Shown piece by piece: positions 17,863 to 29,462 of a stretch of DNA of 64,000 bases. The DNA comes from Klebsiella sp. BIGb0407 (GTDB taxonomy: Bacteria > Pseudomonadota > Gammaproteobacteria > Enterobacterales > Enterobacteriaceae). The position numbers and the translations under genes are program-made. The stretch spans positions 124,001-188,000 of the forward strand of contig NZ_JANUEQ010000004.1 in the NCBI RefSeq assembly GCF_024807845.1. Reading direction: 5' to 3'. Each line of letters opens with the position of its first letter. The stretch's first letter is position 1. The notes beneath the pieces are model-generated. The model was not told the origin of the DNA. It did not search any database and worked only from the letters and a program-made list of their open reading frames with translations.

Positions 17863-19128
17863 TCACTTAAGCATAAAGTCATATTGCACACTCATTTTTA
17901 TATCCCAGTAATTAAGTCTATTTCCCAGAGCACTGCCCTCTCTATTTTCTCGTGCCCGGTCAGCCGCAAGGAATATATTCATACCTTTTAATAAGCCACT
18001 GTCCACGTTATAACCCACCCCACCCAAAACGCCGAGGCCGATAATTTTCACATCTCGCTGCCAGGACTCATAACCATGGGTATAAAAGGGAGCCAGTGTG
18101 AAAGTGAGTTGGGGCGTCATCGCGTAATTAACGCCGAGCTGCCAGGCCTGCATGCCCTCTTTATTACGATCGATACTTAAAGCAAAAGGATAACCAAGAT
18201 CGGTATCTACCGCGGTCCCGCTGATAGCATGTTTAAGGTATCCGGCACTGGCGAAAACACTGCCCTTAGGGTTTATCCAGCTAAGGCGGCCACTGATCAT
18301 CGGTGTTTCATTGTATGCCGTGGCTGAACGGCTTTCCCCGTCAAGCTTGACATAAAACCCAAGCAGTTCGCCTTTCACCGCATATCCCTCAGAGAGGGAA
18401 AAACGCTTCTCTGCCTGCCCCTGAACTTGAGTAGATACATCCTTCTGTACCGATGTTCCGAAAGAGTAACGGCTGGTACTGTCATGCCAGCTCGCGGCAA
18501 GAAAAGTCCGTGCACGATGTTTGTCATAGTCGCCCGTACTGACGTTATAAACACCTTCGTTTCTGACGCCATTTTCAGAATCAAAAGCAGTGAACACGCG
18601 TGAACGCCACATCGTCCAAATATCAAGGGAAGGGGTCACAGCCCAATATCCTAATGCGCCTTCAGAAATAACCGGTAAGGTACGGTTAGATGAACCGGCT
18701 ATTAACGGTACGTTATACGGCAGGCTGCCATAGCCATAGTCCGTACCAAAACGCCCCACTTTAATTCTGATATTATCCGCAGGTTTTATTTTTAGCGCAC
18801 CTAATGCCAGACCAAAACTATCGTGTCCGTCCAGGTACCAGCGGGTACTCATATCATTGCGCGCACCAAGTTTATAAACATAATAAGCCCCGCCTTCAAT
18901 ACCGATAATATCTTCATAATAACGGCTATTGAAATCAACCATACTTCCCTGAACCCAGGCATAGATATGCCTTGCCTCTCCTGCGCTGGGTTTATCCGCT
19001 CTGCGGAGTTCATTCTTTAGTCTGAATCGTAAGGCATCTTCTTCATCAGTTATTCTTTCGGCAGCAACAGAGGTACAGAGAGAAGCCGTAACCAGTAATG
19101 TGGTTACAATATATTTTAATATTTTCAT
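17863..19128 (-). CDS. uidC: Glucuronide outer-membrane porin UidC
   Basis: This 421-residue protein has a signal peptide (cleavage near SVAA, about residue 23) and matches E. coli UidC in RFRLKNELRRADKPSAGEA, YAWVQGSMVDFNSRYYEDI, GGAYYVYKLGARNDMSTRWY and the terminal NYWDIKMSVQYDFMLK. It is an OprD-like barrel thought to aid glucuronide entry across the outer membrane. It lies 46 bp after uidB on the same strand, keeping the E. coli order uidA-uidB-uidC. Confidence 0.94.
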   Translation of the reverse strand: MKILKYIVTTLLVTASLCTSVAAERITDEEDALRFRLKNELRRADKPSAGEARHIYAWVQGSMVDFNSRYYEDIIGIEGGAYYVYKLGARNDMSTRWYLDGHDSFGLALGALKIKPADNIRIKVGRFGTDYGYGSLPYNVPLIAGSSNRTLPVISEGALGYWAVTPSLDIWTMWRSRVFTAFDSENGVRNEGVYNVSTGDYDKHRARTFLAASWHDSTSRYSFGTSVQKDVSTQVQGQAEKRFSLSEGYAVKGELLGFYVKLDGESRSATAYNETPMISGRLSWINPKGSVFASAGYLKHAISGTAVDTDLGYPFALSIDRNKEGMQAWQLGVNYAMTPQLTFTLAPFYTHGYESWQRDVKIIGLGVLGGVGYNVDSGLLKGMNIFLAADRARENREGSALGNRLNYWDIKMSVQYDFMLK

Positions 19129-19174
19129 CGCCTAACCTTAAGTTTTTATTGTATCAGGTCGCGTTCTTTAATGA

Positions 19175-20548
19175 TTATTTATTGATATCATCAATTAATT
19201 GTTGTTGTACTTTTTTACGTTCATTTATTTCACCGACAATTTCTTTAAATCGTTTATCGGTTAATGGATAAAACCAGATAATAATAAAAGCAACAATAAT
19301 AAATAATAACGGAACAATGGATATCGACATTCTGATACCGAATATCACGTCAGAGGTTTGTGCCTGGTTGGCAATATAACCACTTAATCCAAGAATAAAA
19401 GCGGGTATCGAGCCCCCTATTGCCTGGCCACATTTACGGGTGAATGAAAACAATGAATAGGTCAGACCTTCAATACGCACGCCGGTCAGATACTCGCCGT
19501 ATTCTACGGTATCCGCCTCAAGCGCCCACATGACGGTCATTGCAAGACCCTGGCCAACGGCGGCAATAGCAAACGCCGACAAGGCAATGGGGGCAGAATG
19601 TGCTGAAAAGTAGAAAAAGCACAGATAACCCACCGCACCAATAAAGGTGCCAACGAGAAAGGTATTTTTCTTTCCAATACGCGAGACCAAAACAGGCACC
19701 AGCGGGGCAGAGACCAGACTACCGATAAGCATTTGTACCAGGATCATTACCGAGAATAAACTGGCATCGTTTAACACATAGCGAACATAGAATAAGGAGG
19801 ATGCGGTGACGGAGAAGGTTGAAATCAGCAAGCATAATGCTGCTGCACAAAGTAGCATCAGCGGACGATTTTTTTTCAGCGTCTGAAGGCTAATTTTAAG
19901 CGAAGGCTGGGCGACAATACGCGTGACGTTTTCACGGGTTGTTTTAAAACAGATAAAATAGAGCAGTACACCTATTACTGCAAAAATGCTTGTCCAGTAT
20001 AAATAAGCACTTTGCATCTGTTCAGGGTCACCGCTGGTGATATTCGGGCCGATAAGAAAAGCCAGGAAAATAAAAGCACATGCGGCCGCCATACTCCGCC
20101 CAGCCCCCAGACGTGCCCGGGACTGAGGCTCCTGGGTCATCGCGGTTGCCAGCGAGCCGTAGGGAATATTGACCAGACTATAACAGAGCCCTAACCCCAT
20201 ATAAGTGACATAGGCGTAAATCACTTTACTGCTGTGCTCCCAGTCAGCTGGAACGCAAAACACCAGCACACTGAAAACCATTAACGGTACTGAGCCAAAT
20301 AATAAGAAAGGACGGAATTTCCCCCATCGGGTATTGACGCTATCAACAATTCTGCCCGCTGCTACGTCGGCAAAAGCATCAAAGACCCTGACCAGTAATA
20401 ACATTGTTCCTGCTGCTGCGGCACCGACTCCCGCGACATCGGTATAATAACTGAGGAGAAATAGAGCGCCCATGGCAAAAGCGAAGTTATTGGCCATATC
20501 ACCCAGACTATAGCCAATAATAGAACGCCATGATAATTGTTGATTCAT
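19175..20548 (-). CDS. uidB: Glucuronide:proton symporter UidB
   Basis: This 457-residue inner-membrane protein of the GPH family has about 12 hydrophobic segments and matches GusB features: [40 protein letters not shown] and [20 protein letters not shown]. It imports beta-glucuronides with protons. The gene follows uidA after about 158 bp containing an AT-rich hairpin, suggesting lower or attenuated expression relative to uidA. Confidence 0.94.
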   Translation of the reverse strand: MNQQLSWRSIIGYSLGDMANNFAFAMGALFLLSYYTDVAGVGAAAAGTMLLLVRVFDAFADVAAGRIVDSVNTRWGKFRPFLLFGSVPLMVFSVLVFCVPADWEHSSKVIYAYVTYMGLGLCYSLVNIPYGSLATAMTQEPQSRARLGAGRSMAAACAFIFLAFLIGPNITSGDPEQMQSAYLYWTSIFAVIGVLLYFICFKTTRENVTRIVAQPSLKISLQTLKKNRPLMLLCAAALCLLISTFSVTASSLFYVRYVLNDASLFSVMILVQMLIGSLVSAPLVPVLVSRIGKKNTFLVGTFIGAVGYLCFFYFSAHSAPIALSAFAIAAVGQGLAMTVMWALEADTVEYGEYLTGVRIEGLTYSLFSFTRKCGQAIGGSIPAFILGLSGYIANQAQTSDVIFGIRMSISIVPLLFIIVAFIIIWFYPLTDKRFKEIVGEINERKKVQQQLIDDINK

Positions 20549-20681
20549 GAAAACCTGCCTGATAAAGAGTAAAATTCAATAAATGTAAAATTATCGTTCT
20601 GAACTGATTATTTTTAATAACGCTGTAACAAAACCATTTCTATTACAGCGCTGATTTACATCTGAAAATTATTCTACAGCT

Positions 20682-22509
<1,828 letters not shown>

Positions 22510-22901
22510 TCAAGACTCCTTTTTAACCCGTTAAATTGGTCAACCTTAAAGTGAGAATTGTTAACCAGTTATTTGTCACCGCTAGTTATCCTGCAGAAAG
22601 ATGAATAAGAGAACTTAAAACAGAAAAATCTCAAATGCAGATCATAAAAAAGCAAATCCCAAGATCAAAAACGCTATAACCATCACATAAACCGATCGTT
22701 ACAGATTGACTATTGGACAATCATTACTCGAGTGAACATTCGATTGATTAAAATAATGGTTAGCACGAGAATATTTCATATAGAAATCATCGATCAGAAT
22801 CAGGATTAATTGGTTGACCAAGAAGTCACTCAAAGAGGTTGGCAGTTGAGGTGTATCTCGTTACACTGCGGTGACTATCAAAAAAGCGGGTGGTTCTCGT
22901 T
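22510..22901. promoter_or_regulatory. Divergent uidA/uidR control region with UidR-like operators
   Basis: This roughly 390-bp gap holds three related elements: TTGGTCAACC at 22536-22545, ATTGTTAACCAGTT around 22557-22570, and TTGGTTGACCAA at 22810-22821, the last with perfect TTGGT/ACCAA arms. Two lie within about 60 bp of the uidA start and one about 80 bp before uidR, as expected for repressor sites of both promoters. The remainder is AT-rich. Binding by UidR is inferred. Confidence 0.55.
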
Positions 22902-23480
22902 ATGGAAAAGACAAATACCAAAGAAATATCCACCCAGGACAGGATCTTGAGTGCGGCAAAGCAGTGTTTTTCAAAGCAAGGTTTTCACAGTACATCGATG
23001 AAACATATCTGCCAGACCTGTAACATTAGTCCTGGAACGCTCTATCATCACTTTCCTTCCAAAGAAGCCTTGATTCAATCCATTATCTTCGAGGCACAAA
23101 AACGCGCCCTGATACGCCTCGGCACTCCACTTAACGGAATTAGTTTAATTGACTATCTTATTGAATCTACGCAATCTTTAGCTGATGAGGATTACAGTGA
23201 ACGTGCGCTGGTCGTTGAAATTATGGCTGAAGGGATGCGTAATCAGCAGGTCGCTGAGATGCTTAAAAAGAAATATATGATCATTGCGGCCTCAATTATT
23301 GAACGGTTCAACGATGCGCAAGAAAACAATGAAATGCGAAAAGCAGTCAATAAAGAGATTGCGGCTCGACTGTTGATGGCCCTCACCTACGGGATCATGT
23401 CAGACAGCCAGTCGAAGGAATATGTCCAGCATGAAGATTACCCCGCGACATTACGAAGTATTCTGGCGGGTATTCTTTAG
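22902..23480 (+). CDS. uidR: TetR-family repressor of the glucuronide operon
   Basis: This 192-residue protein has a TetR helix-turn-helix (QDRILSAAKQCFSKQGF, then CNISPGTLYHHFPSKEALI) and the UidR-diagnostic block RALVVEIMAEGMRNQQVAEM. ATG 22902 is preferred to GTG 22890. It diverges from uidA as in E. coli, where UidR represses uidABC and is released by glucuronides. A terminal ILAGIL also aligns. Confidence 0.93.
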   Translation: MEKTNTKEISTQDRILSAAKQCFSKQGFHSTSMKHICQTCNISPGTLYHHFPSKEALIQSIIFEAQKRALIRLGTPLNGISLIDYLIESTQSLADEDYSERALVVEIMAEGMRNQQVAEMLKKKYMIIAASIIERFNDAQENNEMRKAVNKEIAARLLMALTYGIMSDSQSKEYVQHEDYPATLRSILAGIL

Positions 23481-23852
23481 CGGTACCCTCTCGCTCGCGC
23501 CCAATTCTTTATCACTGCGATTTTATGACCAGCCATTTATCGTTATCTGCCTCCACTTACAGCACATAAAAACAAACCGCAATACCAGCCCCTCCCCTCG
23601 ATGAATACTCGCTATAAAAATATTATTGACAGCCTTAATTTGTACAAATGAACAAATAAAAGAATAAAACTCCATATTAAAAATAAACATCAATAATTAA
23701 AAGAATAAAACTCTAATAACCGTTCTATGTGCAAGAATTAACACCAAAAAATCAATCAGTAAAACTGAATAAGATCATCTGAAAAACGGGATTTTACTGT
23801 TTACCTGTATCACTAATATAGGCGTCAGAATATGAAACACACTTACGGAGTC
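23481..23852. other. Gap between uidR and the DUF1471 gene
   Basis: About 370 bp, AT-rich after 23610, with no supported gene. The 3' part must contain the promoter of the DUF1471 gene. The sequence AAAAGAATAAAACTC occurs at about 23658 and again near 23698, a short direct repeat of unknown meaning. Confidence 0.35.
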
Positions 23853-24110
23853 ATGATGAAAAAGATATCGATAGCCAGCCTGAGTTCACTGCTACTTATT
23901 GCCTCTCTGAGCGCCGGTGCTGCCACAGAAGTCCCCGCCATCACAGGTCATATTGTTTCCGGACATATTTCTGCTTCCGGGGCAAATAGCCTGGATGAAC
24001 TGACCGCTGCGCTCAACGAAAAAGCAGATGCCGCAGGTGCTAAGACATTTACAGTCACCTCTGCCGGAGGAAAAAACAAACTCCACGGCACGGCTGTGCT
24101 CCTTAAATAA
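23853..24110 (+). CDS. DUF1471 (YhcN/BhsA family) small periplasmic protein
   Basis: This 85-residue protein has a signal peptide (cleavage near AGAA-TE) and a DUF1471 domain: GHISASGANSLDELTAALNE, then TSAGGKNKLHGTAVL. E. coli relatives BhsA, McbA and YhcN respond to stress and affect surface or biofilm traits. Start codons at 23853 and 23856 follow GGAG. It lies 23 bp before a TetR gene on the same strand, so the two may be co-transcribed. Confidence 0.85.
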   Translation: MMKKISIASLSSLLLIASLSAGAATEVPAITGHIVSGHISASGANSLDELTAALNEKADAAGAKTFTVTSAGGKNKLHGTAVLLK

Positions 24111-24133
24111 CCGCGTAGCGGGAGACTAAAATC

Positions 24134-24763
24134 ATGGTTCATCAGGATCCCGCTCTTATTGCTGGCGCTTATCAAGAGACTGAAGTTACCGTTACAGAAC
24201 TGAAGCCGACACGCATTACCCGGGCAAAAAGCGAAAAGACGACCCAGAACATTCTTGATACTGCCGCCGACATTATCCGTAACGATGGCCTGCACGCCTG
24301 TACCTACAGAGCCATCGCCGGAGAACTCGGGATATCACCAGGGACAATTTCCTGGCATTTCAAAACGCTGGATGACTTGCATGGTGCGGTGATAGGCAAT
24401 GCGGTAAACAACTTTACTTTGCAAACCAAGGCGTGGTTTAGCGAATTTCCGTCAGGAAAACCAGAAATACAACTCACTCAGTTTATTTTCTGGACGCTCG
24501 GCCAGCATACCCGTTTGTTACGTGAGTATGAGCTGTTTGTCGCCGCGGTATCCAGGCCTGGTCTGCGAAAAAGCGCACAGGAATGGATCTACTCACATCG
24601 GCTGATTGTCCAGGATACTTTTAGCCTCAGCGCAACACAGGCAGATGCCATCGTCGCCTACACCGACGCATGGTTTCTGCGCTATGTCCTCAGTGACGGG
24701 AATGATGCTCCTGACAGAGGTGTGACTGAGCGCGTATTTCGCTCAATTCTGGAACATCTGTAG
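24134..24763 (+). CDS. TetR-family transcriptional regulator
   Basis: This 209-residue protein has a TetR DNA-binding domain displaced to about 35-80 (TTQNILDTAADIIRNDGLHA, then LGISPGTISWHF) after a non-conserved 30-residue N-terminus. GGGAG precedes the ATG. It sits between the DUF1471 gene and an orphan solute-binding protein gene, all on the plus strand upstream of frc. Its targets may be these neighbours or the oxalate operon. The ligand is unknown. Confidence 0.85.
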   Translation: MVHQDPALIAGAYQETEVTVTELKPTRITRAKSEKTTQNILDTAADIIRNDGLHACTYRAIAGELGISPGTISWHFKTLDDLHGAVIGNAVNNFTLQTKAWFSEFPSGKPEIQLTQFIFWTLGQHTRLLREYELFVAAVSRPGLRKSAQEWIYSHRLIVQDTFSLSATQADAIVAYTDAWFLRYVLSDGNDAPDRGVTERVFRSILEHL

Positions 24764-24825
24764 AAATGACAAAAAATAATCATCAATTTGATTTTTAATC
24801 ATTAATTTTCCATCGGGATCTGAAT

Positions 24826-25935
24826 ATGAATAATAAACGCAAATATCTGCCTGCCAGTGCGATAGCCTTTTTTCTTATGACGGGCGTATCTCATGCCTCT
24901 ATTTCACCTGAAAATCGCTCTTTAGATCAGCTTTATCAGAGTGCCCTTAAAGAAGGTAACCAGGTGACCCTCTATGCAGGCGGGGATACCGCAGGCCAGC
25001 AGGATGGTATCAAAAAGGCCTTTGAACAACGCTTCCCCGGCATGAAACTTAACGTTATCGTCGATTACAGCAAGTTCCACGACGCGCGTGTTGATAACCA
25101 GCTTAAAACCGGGACACTGGTGCCTGACGTCGTTCAGCTACAGACATTACAGGACTATCCCCGCTGGAAGCAGGAAGGCGTACTTCTCAATTATAAGCCT
25201 GCAGGGTGGGATAAAATTTATCCCAAATTCAAGGATAAAGATGGCGCGTGGACAGGCGTTTTTGTCGATGCTTTTTCAAACGTGGTTAATACCAAAGCCC
25301 TGCCAAAAGAGCAGTGGCCAACTGAAGCCCGCGATTATCTGAATCCTGCTCTGAAGGGCAAAATAGTTGTTACCTGGCCTAATGATGATGATGCGGTACT
25401 GTTCTGGTTTAAACAAATCGTCGACCAATATGGCTGGGAATATGTTGAAGCCTTCGTGAAACAGAATCCTCAGTTAGTCAGAGGCACCCAGGCTCCGGCA
25501 GACGATGTAGAAAGCGGCAAAGCTTCAGCCACCTTCTCAACTGACGGCAGCCTGGTGGTAGATGAAAAGGCAAACTCTCGCTTTGTGCTTCCAAAAGAAG
25601 ATCCCTTTGTTTCCTGGGCCCAGCGCGCCGCCATTATGAAAGGAGCCAAACATCCTGAAGCAGCCAAACTCTATCTGAACTGGATAACGGATAAAAACAC
25701 GCAGGAAAATGTCTGGTACATGTGGTCTGTCAGAACCGACGTGACGCCACCCGCGGGCTATAAACCTATCTGGGAATATAAAAACACCGATCCTGATGCC
25801 TTTGCGGCATTTATGCAGGACAGAGCGGCGGTCGAGCGTTTCCGGTCTCAGATAGCGTTTTATTTTGGTGAGGTTACCGGCGAACCCTCCCCTGGCTGGC
25901 TGGGTTTAACCCCCCGGACTGCGATGAAACATTAA
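24826..25935 (+). CDS. Orphan ABC-type extracellular solute-binding protein
   Basis: This 369-residue protein has a signal peptide (cleavage near SHA-SI, about 25) and a type 1/Fe3+-polyamine-like binding fold: LYAGGDTAGQQDGIKKAFEQ, VPDVVQLQTLQDYPRW, TGVFVDAFSNVVNTKALP and GKIVVTWPNDDDAVLFW. No permease or ATPase gene is adjacent. Its position before the oxalate genes could mean it binds an organic acid or a metal chelate for a transporter encoded elsewhere, or serves as a sensor. The ligand cannot be told from sequence. Confidence 0.8.
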   Translation: MNNKRKYLPASAIAFFLMTGVSHASISPENRSLDQLYQSALKEGNQVTLYAGGDTAGQQDGIKKAFEQRFPGMKLNVIVDYSKFHDARVDNQLKTGTLVPDVVQLQTLQDYPRWKQEGVLLNYKPAGWDKIYPKFKDKDGAWTGVFVDAFSNVVNTKALPKEQWPTEARDYLNPALKGKIVVTWPNDDDAVLFWFKQIVDQYGWEYVEAFVKQNPQLVRGTQAPADDVESGKASATFSTDGSLVVDEKANSRFVLPKEDPFVSWAQRAAIMKGAKHPEAAKLYLNWITDKNTQENVWYMWSVRTDVTPPAGYKPIWEYKNTDPDAFAAFMQDRAAVERFRSQIAFYFGEVTGEPSPGWLGLTPRTAMKH

Positions 25936-26374
25936 AATATTAATCGTGAAAAGCAGCCAGTAACCATGCTGGCTACTTTTTTAAAAAATAAAGCAGAGAC
26001 TTATCGGTACGAACCAGATAATATAGCCAAGGCTATTATTGCGGAAAAAAATCAGGCAGATGATTCAGGGCGGAATAATAGTGTTATTGCTGAAATACGG
26101 ATATTAGCGGCGACTCGGATAAAGATTAAAGATACCTGTACCAATAAAACCTACCTCTGCATGAAAGCATCCCCGGTCATTGAACCATCCAGACGTCTAA
26201 TTAATTTAAAAAACAACTCAAAAACCTAAACCATTCTTAATAAAAATCAAAGAAAGTTAATTTTCTACGCAAAAAAACTACCTTGGGAATTATCTTATTC
26301 GGATTTTACGCTAAGCTTAATCTCATATCAGCGATGCAAGCAATAAGGCTTTTCTTAAATCAAGAGGTACTACC
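25936..26374. promoter_or_regulatory. Upstream region of the oxalate operon
   Basis: A 439-bp gap. It should carry the frc promoter; AAGAGG lies a few bases before the frc ATG. In E. coli yfdX lies directly upstream of frc, but no YfdX-like frame is visible here. A short frame at 25966-26229 has no ribosome-binding site or family features and is not called. Confidence 0.4.
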
Positions 26375-27631
26375 ATGTCTAACGATTTGCCACTCAAAGG
26401 TATTAAAGTTTTAGACTTTACAGGGGTTCAGTCGGGCCCTTCCTGTACACAAATGATGGCATGGTTTGGCGCCGACGTGATTAAAATTGAACGTCCAGGT
26501 GTCGGTGATGTGACCCGTCGCCAGCTGCGTGATATCCCTGATGTGGATGCTCTCTATTTTACCATGCTGAACGGTAACAAGCGTTCGCTGGAACTCAATA
26601 CCAAAACGCCGGAAGGGAAAGAAGTCATGGATAAACTTATCCGTGAAGCCGACGTTTTGGTTGAAAACTTCCATCCAGGTGCAATAGATCATATGGGCTT
26701 TACCTGGGAACACATCCAGGAAATTAACCCTCGCCTGATTTTCGGTTCTATCAAAGGTTTTGATGACTGCTCGCCTTATGTCGATGTAAAAGCTTATGAA
26801 AACGTGGCTCAGGCTGCCGGTGGTGCGGCTTCAACCACAGGTTTCTGGGACGGCCCACCGCTGGTAAGCTCTGCCGCTCTGGGTGACAGTAACACCGGGA
26901 TGCATCTGCTTATCGGCCTGCTTGCTGCTCTGCTGCAACGTGAAAAAACCGGTCGCGGCCAGCGTGTTACCATGTCAATGCAGGATGCGGTTCTTAACCT
27001 GTGTCGTGTGAAATTACGCGATCAGCAGCGCCTCGAAAAAGTGGGCTACCTGGAAGAGTATCCTCAGTACCCTAACGGCACCTTTGGTGATGCTGTTCCG
27101 CGTGGAGGAAACGCCGGGGGTGGTGGTCAACCGGGTTGGATCCTAAAATGTAAAGACTGGGAAACCGATCCTAACGCTTATATCTATTTCACGATCCAGG
27201 AACAAAACTGGGTTAATACCTGTAAAGCCATCAGCAAACCTGAATGGGCTGAAGATCCTGCCTACAGTACACCGGAAGCCAGACAGCCTCATATTTTTGA
27301 TATTTTTGCTGAAATAGAGAAATTTACTCAGACGCTTAATAAATTTGATGCAGTGAAATACCTGTCAGGTTTCGAAATCCCCTGCGCGCCAGTACTGAGT
27401 ATGAAAGATATTGCTAATGACCAGTCATTGCGTCAAAGCGGTAGTGTTGTTGAAGTTGAGCAGCCTCTGCGCGGTAAATTCTTAACCGTGGGTTGCCCGA
27501 TGAAATTCTCCAGCTTTACACCAGAAATTAAAGCTGCACCTTTATTAGGTGAACACAATGAAGAAATCCTGAAAGAATTAGGTTACGACGATCAACAGAT
27601 CGCTTCAATGCGAGCTAATAAAGCTATTTAA
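26375..27631 (+). CDS. frc: Formyl-CoA:oxalate CoA-transferase
   Basis: This 418-residue class III CoA-transferase is almost identical to E. coli YfdW/Frc across long blocks, including [17 protein letters not shown], the catalytic aspartate in [15 protein letters not shown] (near 169), and the glycine loop [13 protein letters not shown]. It transfers CoA from formyl-CoA to oxalate, producing oxalyl-CoA for Oxc. It is first in a conserved frc-oxc-yfdV-yfdE order used in oxalate breakdown and acid tolerance. Confidence 0.97.
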   Translation: MSNDLPLKGIKVLDFTGVQSGPSCTQMMAWFGADVIKIERPGVGDVTRRQLRDIPDVDALYFTMLNGNKRSLELNTKTPEGKEVMDKLIREADVLVENFHPGAIDHMGFTWEHIQEINPRLIFGSIKGFDDCSPYVDVKAYENVAQAAGGAASTTGFWDGPPLVSSAALGDSNTGMHLLIGLLAALLQREKTGRGQRVTMSMQDAVLNLCRVKLRDQQRLEKVGYLEEYPQYPNGTFGDAVPRGGNAGGGGQPGWILKCKDWETDPNAYIYFTIQEQNWVNTCKAISKPEWAEDPAYSTPEARQPHIFDIFAEIEKFTQTLNKFDAVKYLSGFEIPCAPVLSMKDIANDQSLRQSGSVVEVEQPLRGKFLTVGCPMKFSSFTPEIKAAPLLGEHNEEILKELGYDDQQIASMRANKAI

Positions 27632-27639
27632 ATTAATCA

Positions 27640-27659
27640 GGGCTCAATTCCGGGCCCTT
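27640..27659 (+). other. Short stem-loop between frc and oxc
   Basis: AGGGC (27640-27644) pairs with GCCCT (27655-27659) and is followed after a few bases by TTTTTT. It may modestly attenuate or stabilise the frc-oxc transcript. The stem is short. Confidence 0.35.
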
Positions 27660-27688
27660 AATCACTTTTTTAACTCTGTGAGGCAATT

Positions 27689-29383
27689 ATGTCGGACGAA
27701 CTGAATCTGACGGATGGCATGCACGTATTTGTTGAAGCTCTGAAACAAAACGGCGTTGATACTATCTATGGCGTAGCGGGTATTCCTATCACTGATATGG
27801 CACGTCATGCCCAGGCTGAAGGTATTCGCTATATTGGCTTCCGCCACGAACAATCAGCTGGCTATGCAGCAGCAGCAGCCGGGTTTATGACGCAAAAACC
27901 CGGTATCTGTCTGACCGTATCAGCACCTGGTTTCCTTAATGGCCTGACTGCCCTGGCCCATGCCACAGTAAATGGCTTCCCGATGATCCAAATCAGCGGC
28001 TCAAGCGACCGGGCTATCGTTGATCTCCAGCAGGGTGATTACGAAGAACTGGATCAAATGAATGCCGCTAAGCCATACGCTAAAGCGTCTTATCGTGTTA
28101 ATCGTCCGGAAGATCTTGGCATTGCACTCGCTCGCGCTATTCGCGCTGCGGTATCTGGCCGTCCGGGTGGGGTTTATCTTGACCTCACCGCAGATGTACT
28201 TGCAGCGACTATTGATAAAGAAACAGCTGAAAAAAGTCTGTTTAAAGTGGTTAATCCGGCCCCTGCACAGTTACCCGCACCAGAAAGCGTCAGTCAGGCC
28301 CTTGAACTGCTGGCTTCAGCTAAGCGTCCATTAGTCATTCTGGGTAAAGGTGCAGCCTACTCTCAGGCTGACCAGGATATTCGTCAATTTATTGAAAAGA
28401 CCGGCGTGCCGTTCTTACCTATGTCGATGGCGAAAGGATTACTTGAGGATACTCATCCTCAGTCGGCAGCAACTGCCCGCTCCTTTGCTCTCGCGAATGC
28501 AGACGTTGTGATGCTCGTCGGTGCTCGCCTCAACTGGTTACTTTCTCACGGTAAAAAAGGCTGGTCGGCTGATACCCAGTATATTCAGTTAGATATTGAG
28601 CCCCAGGAAATTGACAGTAACCGCCCTATCGCTGCGCCTGTGGTCGGGGATATTGCCTCAAGTATCGCTGCATTACTCAATGGACTTGAGAAACAGCCGG
28701 TGAATACCCAGCAAGAATGGGTGAGTGACCTTGAGTCCCATAAAGAGAAAAATGCGGCCAAAATGCATGACAAACTCAATACGGATACTCAACCGCTTAA
28801 CTATTTCAACGCTCTACGCGTGATCCGTGATGTGCTTGATAACCATAAAGACGTTTATGTGGTGAATGAAGGGGCAAATACCCTTGATGATGCGCGTAAC
28901 GTCATCAATATGTATCAACCTCGTCAACGTCTGGACTGCGGTACCTGGGGTGTCATGGGTGTGGGTATGGGCTATGCGATTGGCGCCGCGGTAACATCAG
29001 GCAAACCGGTCGTAGCCATTGAGGGGGATAGTGCTTTTGGTTTCAGTGGAATGGAAATCGAAACGATTTGCCGTTATGGCCTGCCTGTCACCATTATCAT
29101 TTTAAACAACGGTGGTATCTACCGTGGTGATGGCGTCAATTTAGCCGGTGGAAGCGACCCTTCTCCAACCGACCTGCTGCATCATGCCCGCTACGATAAA
29201 CTGATGGATGCTTTCGGTGGCAATGGCTATCAAGCAACTACACAGGATGAAATCCGCGATGCGCTGGAGGCGAACCTTAAATCAGGCAAGCCCGCTATCA
29301 TTAATGTCGTTATCGACCCCGCCGCAGGTACTGAAAGCGGACATATCACCGCCCTCAATCCGAAGCAGACAATTAAAAACTGA
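27689..29383 (+). CDS. oxc: Oxalyl-CoA decarboxylase
   Basis: This 564-residue ThDP enzyme is the same length as E. coli YfdU/Oxc. The ThDP glutamate lies in GFRHEQSAGYAAAAAGF, and the metal-diphosphate motif runs from EGDSAFGFSGMEIE to ILNNGGIY. It decarboxylates oxalyl-CoA to formyl-CoA and CO2, consuming a proton. The gene follows frc at 57 bp with GAGG upstream. The Frc/Oxc pair forms a complete cycle. Confidence 0.97.
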   Translation: MSDELNLTDGMHVFVEALKQNGVDTIYGVAGIPITDMARHAQAEGIRYIGFRHEQSAGYAAAAAGFMTQKPGICLTVSAPGFLNGLTALAHATVNGFPMIQISGSSDRAIVDLQQGDYEELDQMNAAKPYAKASYRVNRPEDLGIALARAIRAAVSGRPGGVYLDLTADVLAATIDKETAEKSLFKVVNPAPAQLPAPESVSQALELLASAKRPLVILGKGAAYSQADQDIRQFIEKTGVPFLPMSMAKGLLEDTHPQSAATARSFALANADVVMLVGARLNWLLSHGKKGWSADTQYIQLDIEPQEIDSNRPIAAPVVGDIASSIAALLNGLEKQPVNTQQEWVSDLESHKEKNAAKMHDKLNTDTQPLNYFNALRVIRDVLDNHKDVYVVNEGANTLDDARNVINMYQPRQRLDCGTWGVMGVGMGYAIGAAVTSGKPVVAIEGDSAFGFSGMEIETICRYGLPVTIIILNNGGIYRGDGVNLAGGSDPSPTDLLHHARYDKLMDAFGGNGYQATTQDEIRDALEANLKSGKPAIINVVIDPAAGTESGHITALNPKQTIKN

Positions 29384-29401
29384 AATCTTCGCTCTTAATA
29401 A

Positions 29402-29442
29402 CTCCTCTATGGCGTGACTATATAGTTACGTTATAGAGGAGC
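29402..29442 (+). promoter_or_regulatory. Long hairpin whose 3' arm contains the Shine-Dalgarno for yfdV
   Basis: CTCCTCTAT (29402-29410) pairs with ATAGAGGAG (about 29433-29441), with a further inner stem around ACTATATAGT. GAGGAG, the only good ribosome-binding site here, is inside the 3' arm. The first ATGs after it (29447, 29450) are out of frame with yfdV. The structure could control yfdV translation. Confidence 0.5.
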
Positions 29443-29462
29443 AATAATGATGGATTATTATT

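Noticed and set aside
25966-26229. An 87-codon plus-strand ORF between the orphan binding protein and frc
   Set aside because: No ribosome-binding site before the ATG, low-complexity basic composition and no family features; it occupies the expected promoter region.
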